DNA of 64,000 nucleotides, from assembly GCF_026535915.1 (NCBI RefSeq), contig NZ_JAFNPF010000003.1:1-64000 (forward strand). The letters are read 5' to 3'. The notes below the pieces were generated by a model, which searched no databases, had not been told where the DNA came from, and saw nothing but the letters and a program-made list of their open reading frames with translations. The position numbers and the translations under genes were made by a program. Source of the DNA: Snodgrassella sp945267035. GTDB lineage: Bacteria > Pseudomonadota > Gammaproteobacteria > Burkholderiales > Neisseriaceae. This document shows, in pieces, positions 1 through 7,835 of this stretch; the first letter of the stretch is position 1; the number at the start of each line of letters is the position of its first letter.

Positions 1-27
1 AGAACCCAGTATATGATACTGGGTTCT
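1..27. terminator. Perfect 12-bp hairpin at the window edge
   Basis: A 12-base arm starting AGAACCCAG, a three-base loop (ATG) and the exact reverse complement. A short T-containing tract (TTGCTTTAT) follows on the plus strand, so it probably ends a gene that lies left of the window. The gene it serves cannot be seen. Confidence 0.6.
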
Positions 28-41
28 TTGCTTTATACCTC

Positions 42-69
42 ACTAAAGCAGCCGAAAGGCTGCTTTAGT
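42..69. terminator. Second hairpin, 12-bp stem with GAAA tetraloop
   Basis: ACTAAAGCAGCC, a GAAA tetraloop and the exact reverse complement. The GNRA loop and the A/T-flanked GC stem are typical of a bidirectional intrinsic terminator. It lies only 14 bases after the first hairpin, which makes a tandem pair. Confidence 0.6.
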
Positions 70-164
70 TATGGCTACTGCTACAGTGTGGCTTTTAGAG
101 CAAACTTCTAAATCCCTGCTGTCGCAATATTATTCTCATGTCCTCTACAAACCCCTTTAAAAAA

Positions 165-745
165 TTTTAAATTCAAAATTTTAGCTGAACATTTGCTCAG
201 ATAGGCAGTATTAGTCAGGTATCGCTAAAGTCGGTATCGCTTTTACAGCCGGCAATTAGTTTCTATACAGATAAACATTCTCAACCTTATTTGTTGCCAC
301 TGGGGATGGAGGTAACTACCTTTGTTCTGTGAATGTGTGGTTTGGTCAATCAATTTCATGGGTTGCTGGTGGCTGCTGCTTTTTAGGTGGGCTCTTCAAC
401 TTTTCGTTCTGAGGCATCTCGGGTAGTGCGTAATACTAGAAGAGGGCGGTTTGCTTGGGCGCAATCAGCATTTTAAGTTGGCGGTAATTTAGGTTCGTCA
501 TGGGGATCATTGCTGATCAGTCTGATGGTACTGAAATATAGCCGGCAAAATCATATTCTTTGGTTTGTCGCGGTAGGTGTGCTGGCAATCATCCTTCTCA
601 GCCGGATCAGTGCTGGGCGTGCCGATCATTTACGTGCCAATGCATATAAAATCAGCGCAGAGTCGTGCGCTGCTTTACGATAAGCGCAAGCCGGTGTGTG
701 CGTTGTTGATATTGGCTGTGCTGAATTTATGTGGGTGGAATTTCC
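165..745 (+). pseudogene. fsr: Decayed fosmidomycin-resistance-type MFS permease
   Basis: Conceptual translation with several frame changes and stops recovers the signature of the Fsr family of MFS drug exporters. Around 191-320 it reads TFAQIG..., then QPAISFYTDKHSQPYLLPLG. Around 398-630 it reads GSSTFRSEASRVVR, RGRFAWAQSAF, a TAA stop, VGGNLGSSWGSLL, and then ILWFVAVGVLAIILL. The frame is broken near 330, near 390, at the internal TAA and again after about 690. Nothing of the C-terminal half can be traced beyond about 745. I see no intact start. Family assignment is from remembered Fsr sequences and is fairly secure for the middle part. It is a dead gene and unrelated to the PTS genes downstream. 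Confidence 0.7.
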
Positions 746-1086
746 AAAAAGAAGAGATTTAATTCAAGATGATGGTTATTTTTGTTAGTTGTTGCGTTTG
801 GCTATAAGAATGAATGGTTTAATAAGTTGATCGGCGGAAAGCTAGGTAAAATTCAAGTTAAGGTTGTAGATGATTTTTCTCTTTATTTAGGCTAGTTATG
901 CTCAGACGTAGCTGATTTGATGGTTTTCTACTTCCTACAGCGTGTTAAGTATGATAAGTTTTGTTTATATATGCAGGTTTGGTGTTCTGATCAGTTGAAT
1001 TTAAACTGGTCATGAGGGGCGCAATTATTTCTCTTTAGACGAAATTATTGAGTATACTTGATGCTGTAATAGTAATAGGTAATACA
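746..1086. other. Spacer before the PTS genes
   Basis: AT-rich DNA with no readable gene. It may contain unrecognisable remains of the C-terminal half of the decayed MFS gene. The PTS promoter is presumably here, but I could not pick a convincing -35/-10 pair. Confidence 0.4.
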
Positions 1087-1491
1087 ATGATTGGTTTGAT
1101 GATTGTGACTCATGAAACGGTGGGTCAGGCAAATTTGCAATTAATTCAGCATATTTTTGGATCGATACCGGAAAAGATTGCGGTGGTGGGTGTCAGAAGT
1201 GATGATTCGGTTGAGCAGATTCATGCTGAAGTTGTTAAGAATTTAAGTTCGCTCAATTACGGTAACGGGGTATTGATTCTAACGGATATTTTCGGTGCTA
1301 CTCCTTGTAATTTAGTACGCCAGTTGCTCAAGCAGGACAATATTATTTTATTGACAGGGTTAAATGCACCCATGTTGATCAAGGCATTGCAGAATTTTGC
1401 TAAGTTTGACGATGTGCGTGAGTTTGCTGAAGTAGTCAAACAAGCTGCCATTGCCGGTATTATGACTATTTCTAATCAGGATGAGCTGTGA
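1087..1491 (+). CDS. PTS mannose-family EIIA component
   Basis: A 134-residue cytoplasmic phosphocarrier of the EIIA-Man fold. It accepts phosphate from HPr on the conserved N-terminal histidine, residue 9 in MIGLMIVTHE. The segment LTDIFGATPCN is the typical family motif. The open frame extends upstream to a TTG at 1048, but homologues start at MIGL, so the ATG at 1087 is chosen; it has only a weak AGGT ahead of it. ptsH starts one base after the stop. No IIB, IIC or IID partner lies nearby, so the chain HPr-EI-EIIA probably regulates rather than transports sugar, as proposed for the incomplete PTS of Neisseria. The regulatory role is inference; the family call is firm. Confidence 0.88.
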   Translation: MIGLMIVTHETVGQANLQLIQHIFGSIPEKIAVVGVRSDDSVEQIHAEVVKNLSSLNYGNGVLILTDIFGATPCNLVRQLLKQDNIILLTGLNAPMLIKALQNFAKFDDVREFAEVVKQAAIAGIMTISNQDEL

Positions 1492-1492
1492 C

Positions 1493-1762
1493 ATGTTAAA
1501 AAAAGAAATTAAAATAATCAATAAGCTGGGTTTGCATGCACGAGCTTCTAATAAGTTTACTCAGGTTGCTAGTCACTTTCAGTGTGAAGTATGGGTGACG
1601 CGCAAAGATAGAAGGGTAAATGGTAAAAGTATTATGGGATTGATGATGCTGGCTGCTGCTCAGGGAAGTGTCATTGAATTAGAAACGGATGGTGTAGACG
1701 AAACTCAGGCCATGCAAGCTCTTGAAGAGTTGATCAACAATTATTTTGGCGAAGAAGAATAA
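1493..1762 (+). CDS. ptsH: Phosphocarrier protein HPr
   Basis: An 89-residue HPr. The active-site histidine is residue 15 in LGLHARAS. The regulatory serine, the target of HPr kinase in many bacteria, is residue 46 in NGKSIMGL. An in-frame ATG at 1481 lies inside the end of the EIIA gene; the ATG at 1493 gives the normal HPr N-terminus (MLKKEIKI) and has AGGATGAG about eight bases upstream, so it is preferred. The stop codon shares one base with the start of ptsI (TAATG), indicating translational coupling. HPr shuttles phosphate from EI to the EIIA encoded just upstream. Confidence 0.95.
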   Translation: MLKKEIKIINKLGLHARASNKFTQVASHFQCEVWVTRKDRRVNGKSIMGLMMLAAAQGSVIELETDGVDETQAMQALEELINNYFGEEE

Positions 1763-3519
1763 TGTGTATTGTTCTACATGGAGTGGCAGTAGGAGCAGGT
1801 GTAGCGATAGGACGTGCCCATTTGGTAGTACGTGGCATGGACGATGTACCACATCGTGAATTATCTCTGGAAGAGTTGCCGGTTGAAGCTGACCGCTATG
1901 AGCAGGCAATAAAAACGACTCGTCGCCAACTGGAACAATTAAGATCAGAAATTCCGGAAAATGCGCCGTCTGAACTGGGGGCTTTTATTTCCTTACATCT
2001 GATGTTGCTGGGCGATGTTAGTCTATCGCGTGAACCCATTGATATTATTAAAGATAAGTGTATCAATGCCGAATGGGCATTAAAGCTGCAAACTGATAAG
2101 TTATCAGATCAGTTTGATTCGATTGAAGATAATTACTTACGTGCGCGTAAACAGGATATGTTGCAGGTAGTTGAACGAATCTTCAAAAATTTGATCGGAT
2201 TGTCCACTGAAGTGGTTTCTGAAGCGGAAGATTTTGAAGAGGACACTATTTTGGTGGCTTATGATCTTTCCCCTGCAGATACCGTTTTTTTCAAGGACAG
2301 CCGCATTGCAGCTTTTGTGACTGATGCCGGGGGACCAACTAGTCATACTGCGATTCTTGGTCGTAGTCTAAACATTCCTTCAGTCATTGCTCTGGGTCAT
2401 GCCAGGGAGTTGATTAATGAAGATGAGTTAATCATTGTTGACGGTAGTATGGGTGTGGTGATTATCGCGCCAGATAATGTGATTTTGAAAGAATATCGGC
2501 GTCGGTTACGTGAATTTCGCAGTTTGAAGCGACAGTTAAGTAAGCTTAAAAATACGATGGCAATAACTCAAGATGGGATTAATATTGAGTTGTTGGGCAA
2601 TATCGAACGGGAAGAAGACATTAAACCTTTGCATCATTTAGGCGCGGATGGTGTTGGTTTATTACGAAGTGAATATTTTTATTTGAATCGTCATGTTTTA
2701 CCGACTGAAGATGAGTTATATGATCATTATGTTGCGATAGTTAAGAAAATGAAGGGCAAGCAGATAACTATTCGCACTGTCGACTTGGGTGTAGATAAAA
2801 ATCCGCGCTGGTTTGGACCAAGTCATAGTATGAATCCTGCTTTGGGACTCACAGGAGTTCGCTTGTGTTTGGCTGAGCCTGTCATGTTTCGCACGCAAAT
2901 GCGTGCCATTATGCGCGCTGCTGTATATGGATCTGTACGCATGATGTGGCCGATGATTTCTTCGGTGAGTGAAGTGCAACAATGTCTGACACATCTCAAT
3001 ACGGCTAAGCAACAATTACGTGATCGATTTGAGGAGTTTGATGAAGCTATTCAGATCGGAGCGATGATTGAAATTCCGTCAGCTGCTTTGACTATTAATG
3101 CTATTTTGAAATGTATTGATTTTGTTTCTATTGGTAGTAATGATCTGATTCAGTATACATTAGCTGCTGACCGTGGCGATGAAAGTGTTAGTTATCTTTA
3201 TCAACCCAGTCACCCTTCTGTATTGAAATTATTATTGCATATTATCCGTACGGCCAATCGGATGAATAAGCCTGTATGTGTTTGTGGTGAGATGGCTGGA
3301 GATGAGCAGTATACACGTCTGTTGCTCGGTATGGGATTACGTTGTTTCTCTATGAATGCGAATAATATTTTGCCTGTTAAAAATCAAATTATTCAAAGTG
3401 ATGTTTTGATACTTGAAACGGAAGTGCAAAAAATATTGCGTAATGAGGATCCAGATAAAGCATTAAAATTACTAAGAAAATTGAATGCAACAAATGAATC
3501 ATCGGAAATGGTAGATTAG
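1762..3519 (+). CDS. ptsI: PTS enzyme I (phosphoenolpyruvate-protein phosphotransferase)
   Basis: 585 residues, normal for EI. It transfers phosphate from phosphoenolpyruvate to HPr. The phosphohistidine is residue 195 in GGPTSHTAILGRS. The C-terminal TIM-barrel PEP site includes LLRSEYFYL, IGSNDLIQYTLAADRGDE and the catalytic-cysteine motif CGEMAGD. Start and stop overlaps join it to ptsH in one operon with the EIIA gene upstream. No sugar permease gene follows. No terminator was found just after it. Identification is firm. Confidence 0.96.
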   Translation: MCIVLHGVAVGAGVAIGRAHLVVRGMDDVPHRELSLEELPVEADRYEQAIKTTRRQLEQLRSEIPENAPSELGAFISLHLMLLGDVSLSREPIDIIKDKCINAEWALKLQTDKLSDQFDSIEDNYLRARKQDMLQVVERIFKNLIGLSTEVVSEAEDFEEDTILVAYDLSPADTVFFKDSRIAAFVTDAGGPTSHTAILGRSLNIPSVIALGHARELINEDELIIVDGSMGVVIIAPDNVILKEYRRRLREFRSLKRQLSKLKNTMAITQDGINIELLGNIEREEDIKPLHHLGADGVGLLRSEYFYLNRHVLPTEDELYDHYVAIVKKMKGKQITIRTVDLGVDKNPRWFGPSHSMNPALGLTGVRLCLAEPVMFRTQMRAIMRAAVYGSVRMMWPMISSVSEVQQCLTHLNTAKQQLRDRFEEFDEAIQIGAMIEIPSAALTINAILKCIDFVSIGSNDLIQYTLAADRGDESVSYLYQPSHPSVLKLLLHIIRTANRMNKPVCVCGEMAGDEQYTRLLLGMGLRCFSMNANNILPVKNQIIQSDVLILETEVQKILRNEDPDKALKLLRKLNATNESSEMVD

Positions 3520-3543
3520 TTGCAGTGACTATTTGTCGCATTG

Positions 3544-3705
3544 ATGGTTACTGATGTATTTCGTCTATTATTCTATCTGATGTTTTTCTCTACTTTTTTG
3601 GCGCTGATCACTGTTGTTAAAGTGGGATTTCAGTATGCAATCAAATCTGTATGCTTTAAGGTTGTAGGGAACGATGTTAAGTCTATTGATGAAGTATTAA
3701 GGTGA
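3544..3705 (+). CDS. Possible 53-residue membrane peptide
   Basis: A short open frame 24 bases after ptsI. It starts MVTDVFRLL and has one strongly hydrophobic stretch (about residues 7-28) followed by a polar tail ending IDEVLR. I see no clear ribosome binding site and do not recognise a family. It could be a genuine small membrane protein co-transcribed with ptsI, or the residue of a longer decayed gene. The remaining 245 bases before leuS hold only its promoter. Confidence 0.3.
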   Translation: MVTDVFRLLFYLMFFSTFLALITVVKVGFQYAIKSVCFKVVGNDVKSIDEVLR

Positions 3706-3909
3706 TTAGGTCGCTAATATATATTTCTAATAAACGATTTAAGCATTCTGGGGGAAATGTTGTGGCGAATTTGATCTAATGCTTTGAACTTAAAAAATTT
3801 TATAAGTGTTGAATAAAATGTCAATCCTGATCAAACGATAAAATTACTTTGGTTTATTATTGGTATTGGGTTGCGGATATTTAACTTATATATAGTGGTT
3901 AGAGTAAGC

Positions 3910-3918
3910 TGTTATAAT
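3910..3918 (+). promoter_or_regulatory. Extended -10 promoter element for leuS
   Basis: TGTTATAAT, an extended -10 (TG-N-TATAAT), ends about 33 bases before the leuS ATG. No good -35 sits at the right distance, which fits an extended -10 promoter. Confidence 0.5.
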
Positions 3919-3950
3919 ACTGATCTATTTTTAAAGAAATTTGACTATTC

Positions 3951-6593
3951 ATGATGCAAGAACATTATCATCCAGAAAAAATTGAACCTGCTGCGCAAGC
4001 CCGTTGGCAGGAATATCGTTTATTTAACGCTCAGGATTTCAGTAAGAAGCCTAAGTATTATTGTTTGTCTATGTTTCCGTATCCATCCGGAAAGCTACAT
4101 ATGGGACATGTGCGCAATTATACGATTGGTGATGTTCTAAGCCGCTATCGCTTACTCAATGGTTATAATGTGATGCAACCTATGGGCTGGGATGCGTTTG
4201 GTTTACCAGCTGAAAATGCAGCCATGAAAAATAAGGTTGCACCCGCGCAATGGACTTATGACAATATTGCTTATATGAAGAAGCAATTGCAAAGTTTGGG
4301 TTTTGCAATTGATTGGGATCGAGAAATTGCTACCTGTACGCCAGAATATTACCGCTGGGAACAATGGCTTTTTGTGCGACTGTTTCAAAAGGGAATTATT
4401 TATAAAAAGAATGGTACGGTAAATTGGGATCCAGTAGATCAAACTGTATTAGCCAATGAGCAAGTGGTTGATGGACGTGGCTGGCGTTCTGGCGCTATTG
4501 TAGAAAAACGCGAAATTCCGATGTATTACTTCAAGATCACGGATTATGCAGAGGAGTTGCTCAGTGGTTTGGATACGCTGGAACATTGGCCGGAACAGGT
4601 TAAGACGATGCAGCGTAACTGGATCGGCAAATCGCGCGGTATGCAGGTACGTTTTGCGTTGGCGGATGACAGTAAAGCGGGTTTGAGTGGTGAGTATGCA
4701 GATTATGTGCAGGTTTACACGACACGTCCTGATACGCTGATGGGTGCCACTTATGTGGCGGTAGCGGCGGAACACCCTTTAGCCACTGCTGCAGCCATGG
4801 ATAATCCAAAGTTACAGCAGTTTATTGCTGAATGTAAGGCTGGTTCGGTGGCAGAAGCTGACATGGCTACGATGGAAAAGAAAGGGATGCCGACCGGACG
4901 CTATGCGGTTAATCCTCTGAACGGCGATGTTCTGCCGGTGTGGGTAGCCAATTATGTGCTGTGGGGTTACGGTGATGGTGCTGTAATGGCGGTTCCTGCT
5001 CATGATGAGCGTGACTTTGAATTTGCCACTAAGTATCAGTTGCCGATCAAGCAAGTTATTGCTTCTACTCAGGCCTCAGATGAGTTCAGTACGCAAGCGT
5101 GGCAGGAGTGGTATGGCAGTAAGGAGCAGACCCAGTGTATTAACAGTGGTGAGTTGGATGGTTTGGACTTTCAGGCAGCGTTTGACCGTATTGGTGAGAT
5201 TTTGCAGGCAAAAAATGCCGGAGCACCGAAAACGCAATATCGTTTACGCGACTGGGGTATTTCTCGCCAGCGTTACTGGGGTTGTCCAATTCCGATCATT
5301 CATTGTGATGATTGTGGTGATGTCACTGTGCCGGAAGAGCAGTTACCGGTAGTATTGCCTGAAAATGTGGTACCGGACGGTGCAGGTTCGCCGTTAGCCA
5401 AAATGCCGGAATTCTATGAAACCAGCTGTCCATGCTGTGGAAAGCCAGCTCGGCGTGAGACGGATACAATGGATACGTTTGTCGAATCCAGCTGGTATGC
5501 GGTGCGTTATGCTTCACCGCATTGCGATACCGCTATGGTTGATAAAGAAGCAGCCAATTATTGGATGAATGCCGACCAATATATTGGCGGGATTGAACAT
5601 GCGATTTTACATCTGTTATATGCGCGTTTCTTTACTAAGCTGATGCGGGATGAAGGTTTACTCAATGTGGATGAACCGTTTGCGCGTCTGCTGACGCAAG
5701 GTATGGTGGTATGTGAAACCTATTATCGTGAAGGTGCAAATGGTAGTAAGGAGTGGATTGCACCCCAGGATGTGGATTTGCAGCGTGATGACAAAGGCAG
5801 ACCACTGACAGCCACTTTGAAAGCTGATGGACAGCCGGTATGTATTGGCGGCATCGAAAAGATGTCTAAATCGAAAAATAATGGTGTTGATCCGCAGGAA
5901 TTGATTGATCGCTACGGAGCGGATACAGCGCGTTTGTTTATGATGTTTGCTGCTCCACCAGAACAATCTTTGGAATGGTCGGATGCGGGCGTAGATGGGG
6001 CACACCGTTTCTTGCGTCGTCTATGGCGTACGGTTTATGAGTTCTTACAGAAGGGAGACCGTGTTAGGGCATTTGCTGGTAGTCAGGATGGGTTATCTGC
6101 TGAACTTAAAGCGCTTCGCCTGAAGTTGCACGCTGCGATTGCCAAGGTAACTGATGATTATGCGCGTCGCCAGCAATTCAATACCGCGATTGCTGCAATG
6201 ATGGAACTCTTAAATCAATACGATCGTACTGATTGCACTTCAGAGCAGGGACGAGCGGTGGCTCAGGAAGTGTTGGAAGCTGTATTGCGTTTGTTATGGC
6301 CAATCGTTCCACATATTTGTGAGGTTTTGTGGAATGAGTTGTCTGCACAGCAAACTTTATGGGATGCGGCCTGGCCTAAGGTTGATGAAGCTGCATTGGT
6401 GCAGGATGAGATCACGTTGATGGTTCAGGTTAATGGTAAGCTGCGTGGTCAAATTACGGTTGCAGCAGAGATCACTAATGAGGAAGTTGAGGTGATTGCA
6501 TTGGCAGAACCTTCTGTGCAACGATTTGTTGAAGGCAAAGCGCCGAAAAAGGTGATTGTGGTCCCTAAACGGTTGGTTAACATTGTTGTCTGA
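3951..6593 (+). CDS. leuS: Leucyl-tRNA synthetase
   Basis: 880 residues, class I aminoacyl-tRNA synthetase that charges tRNA-Leu. The HIGH signature appears as HMGH at residues 50-53. The zinc-type and editing (CP1) domains are in the middle (TTRPDTLMGATYVA, AVPAHDERD). KMSKS lies near residue 638. The C-terminal anticodon-binding region ends VVPKRLVNIVV, exactly like Neisseria LeuS. Two adjacent ATG codons (3951 and 3954) are possible starts; the second gives the usual MQEHY. In Neisseria, as I recall, lptE and holA usually follow leuS; here a terminator follows instead, so the gene stands alone. Confidence 0.97.
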   Translation: MMQEHYHPEKIEPAAQARWQEYRLFNAQDFSKKPKYYCLSMFPYPSGKLHMGHVRNYTIGDVLSRYRLLNGYNVMQPMGWDAFGLPAENAAMKNKVAPAQWTYDNIAYMKKQLQSLGFAIDWDREIATCTPEYYRWEQWLFVRLFQKGIIYKKNGTVNWDPVDQTVLANEQVVDGRGWRSGAIVEKREIPMYYFKITDYAEELLSGLDTLEHWPEQVKTMQRNWIGKSRGMQVRFALADDSKAGLSGEYADYVQVYTTRPDTLMGATYVAVAAEHPLATAAAMDNPKLQQFIAECKAGSVAEADMATMEKKGMPTGRYAVNPLNGDVLPVWVANYVLWGYGDGAVMAVPAHDERDFEFATKYQLPIKQVIASTQASDEFSTQAWQEWYGSKEQTQCINSGELDGLDFQAAFDRIGEILQAKNAGAPKTQYRLRDWGISRQRYWGCPIPIIHCDDCGDVTVPEEQLPVVLPENVVPDGAGSPLAKMPEFYETSCPCCGKPARRETDTMDTFVESSWYAVRYASPHCDTAMVDKEAANYWMNADQYIGGIEHAILHLLYARFFTKLMRDEGLLNVDEPFARLLTQGMVVCETYYREGANGSKEWIAPQDVDLQRDDKGRPLTATLKADGQPVCIGGIEKMSKSKNNGVDPQELIDRYGADTARLFMMFAAPPEQSLEWSDAGVDGAHRFLRRLWRTVYEFLQKGDRVRAFAGSQDGLSAELKALRLKLHAAIAKVTDDYARRQQFNTAIAAMMELLNQYDRTDCTSEQGRAVAQEVLEAVLRLLWPIVPHICEVLWNELSAQQTLWDAAWPKVDEAALVQDEITLMVQVNGKLRGQITVAAEITNEEVEVIALAEPSVQRFVEGKAPKKVIVVPKRLVNIVV

Positions 6594-6611
6594 AGATTGC
6601 AGACCGATTAC

Positions 6612-6642
6612 AAAAGACATGTTATTAACATGTCTTTTTTTT
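6612..6642 (+). terminator. Intrinsic terminator of leuS
   Basis: AAAAGACATGT pairs with ACATGTCTTTT around a tiny loop, followed by a run of eight T. It starts 19 bases after the leuS stop. Confidence 0.8.
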
Positions 6643-6748
6643 ATATTTCTCCAACGATATTTGTCTATTAATAATTTATATTGAATCGATTTTTTTATCG
6701 AAGCCATTCAATTGAACTTTCAATCTATTTTTTATCAGCTAGCCTTTT

Positions 6749-7480
6749 TTAATATTGGCTATTACTCATAAATTTAGATTTTTCCCAATGATGAATCCAG
6801 TTATCTGCAACCAGATGCAATAGTGAATCATTAGAGTTATTTTTTTAAAATTTCTCATGCTTCTGCCACATTTTCTGGTAACCACCCTCTACTATTTAAT
6901 GTAAGCCAAGCTTCTTTTAACTTATTTTTTGACTTAAATTGCGCAAATAATTCTTTTTTAATATGGCGACTTTCTAACCATATAGGTAATTCTTGAATAT
7001 TTGCTCATAATTTATGATCACTCATTTCAAATTCACAAGCATCATTAATGTCTGCTTGGTTTAACATGGTATGAGAGGAAGGAAAGTCTTCTTCATACAG
7101 TGAGATATCCTTGTTATAGTCAAGTGGCGTATGTTTATGATAGTAGATCAGATCATTAAAATGCTGGGGATTGTCTCCATATTGTTTGGAAAATTCATCC
7201 ACTTCTTGTCATTTGGGGAAATTGATCTCATGGCTAAAGTTGATAATTTCATTGGATAGATCGTCTTTGGTAACGATCATTTTTAAAATGAGCAAGGTAG
7301 ATAATTGATTTTTCATTTCTTGCTATTTCTGACAGGTACCCATTTCCCAAATAATAATCTACAAAGGTATTTTTCTATTACAAAAAAAGTGATGTACGAT
7401 TCCTTGGTAGGAAGCCCCATTGCCTTGAAATAAAGGTATTAAACAGGGTGGATGTGGATAGCAATATTCAGATATGCAAT
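6749..7480 (-). pseudogene. Decayed gene, possibly immunity/SMI1-like family
   Basis: On the minus strand a protein of about 240 residues can be pieced together. Recognisable segments, in order, are IPLFQGNGASYQGIVHHFF, VDYYLGNGYLSEIARNE, LSTLLILKMIVTKDDLS, FSKQYGDNPQHFNDLIYYH, ELPIWLESRHIKKELF, KLKEAWLTLNSRGWLPENV and VADNWIHHWEKSKF. It is interrupted by three in-frame TGA codons (near 7202, 7004 and 6855) and at least three frameshifts (near 7378, 7310 and 6845). The longest open piece is 7005-7202. The style, a small cytoplasmic protein with YGDNPxxF and DFPSS motifs, recalls SMI1/KNR4-like or polymorphic-toxin immunity proteins, but I cannot confirm the family. The bases from 7481 to 7770 hold nothing I recognise. 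Confidence 0.6.
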
Positions 7481-7770
7481 TATATTTATTTAAAATCGGA
7501 ATATGGATTGTATTTAAAATGAGTTGTTATTCCTAATTTTGAAATGATATTTTCACATATATGCATAAATCTTAAATACTATTTTTATATTCAATGTCAA
7601 ATATGTAATTGATAAATAGGGGTCAATTTTAAGGAAGTCAACTAATTAAATATTTTAATTTATAGTCCCTTTTTGGGGTTCGGATAGAGTTAAGGTTGTT
7701 GGCTGATGAATTTGCGTGGCTCATGGTCTATCTATAGGTTCAGTAAGTTGATCGAGGCTTATGTTTTAAT

Positions 7771-7811
7771 GAAGATATCCATCTAGGATAATTCCGATGC
7801 TGGATATCTCC
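7771..7811 (-). terminator. 11-bp hairpin 3' of gcd
   Basis: Read on the minus strand, GGAGATATCCA pairs with TGGATATCTTC (one G-T wobble) across a 19-base loop. It begins 24 bases after the gcd stop. There is no T-run, so it may be a 3'-end stabiliser or Rho-associated structure rather than an intrinsic terminator. Confidence 0.4.
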
Positions 7812-7835
7812 ATAACTTAATCTTTTAGCAAAAGC

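Noticed and set aside
1965..1974. GCCGTCTGAA, the Neisseria DNA-uptake word; also GCAGCCTGAA inside nuoE (about 21941) and nuoJ (about 28020).
   Set aside because: Only one and two copies were noticed in 64 kb, all inside coding sequence, so there is no enrichment that would mark an uptake signal.
6749..7480. Possible recoded gene that reads TGA as tryptophan, since all three in-frame stops are TGA.
   Set aside because: The same reading also needs at least three frameshifts, TGG codons are used for Trp in the same stretch, and every intact gene around it uses TGA as a stop.
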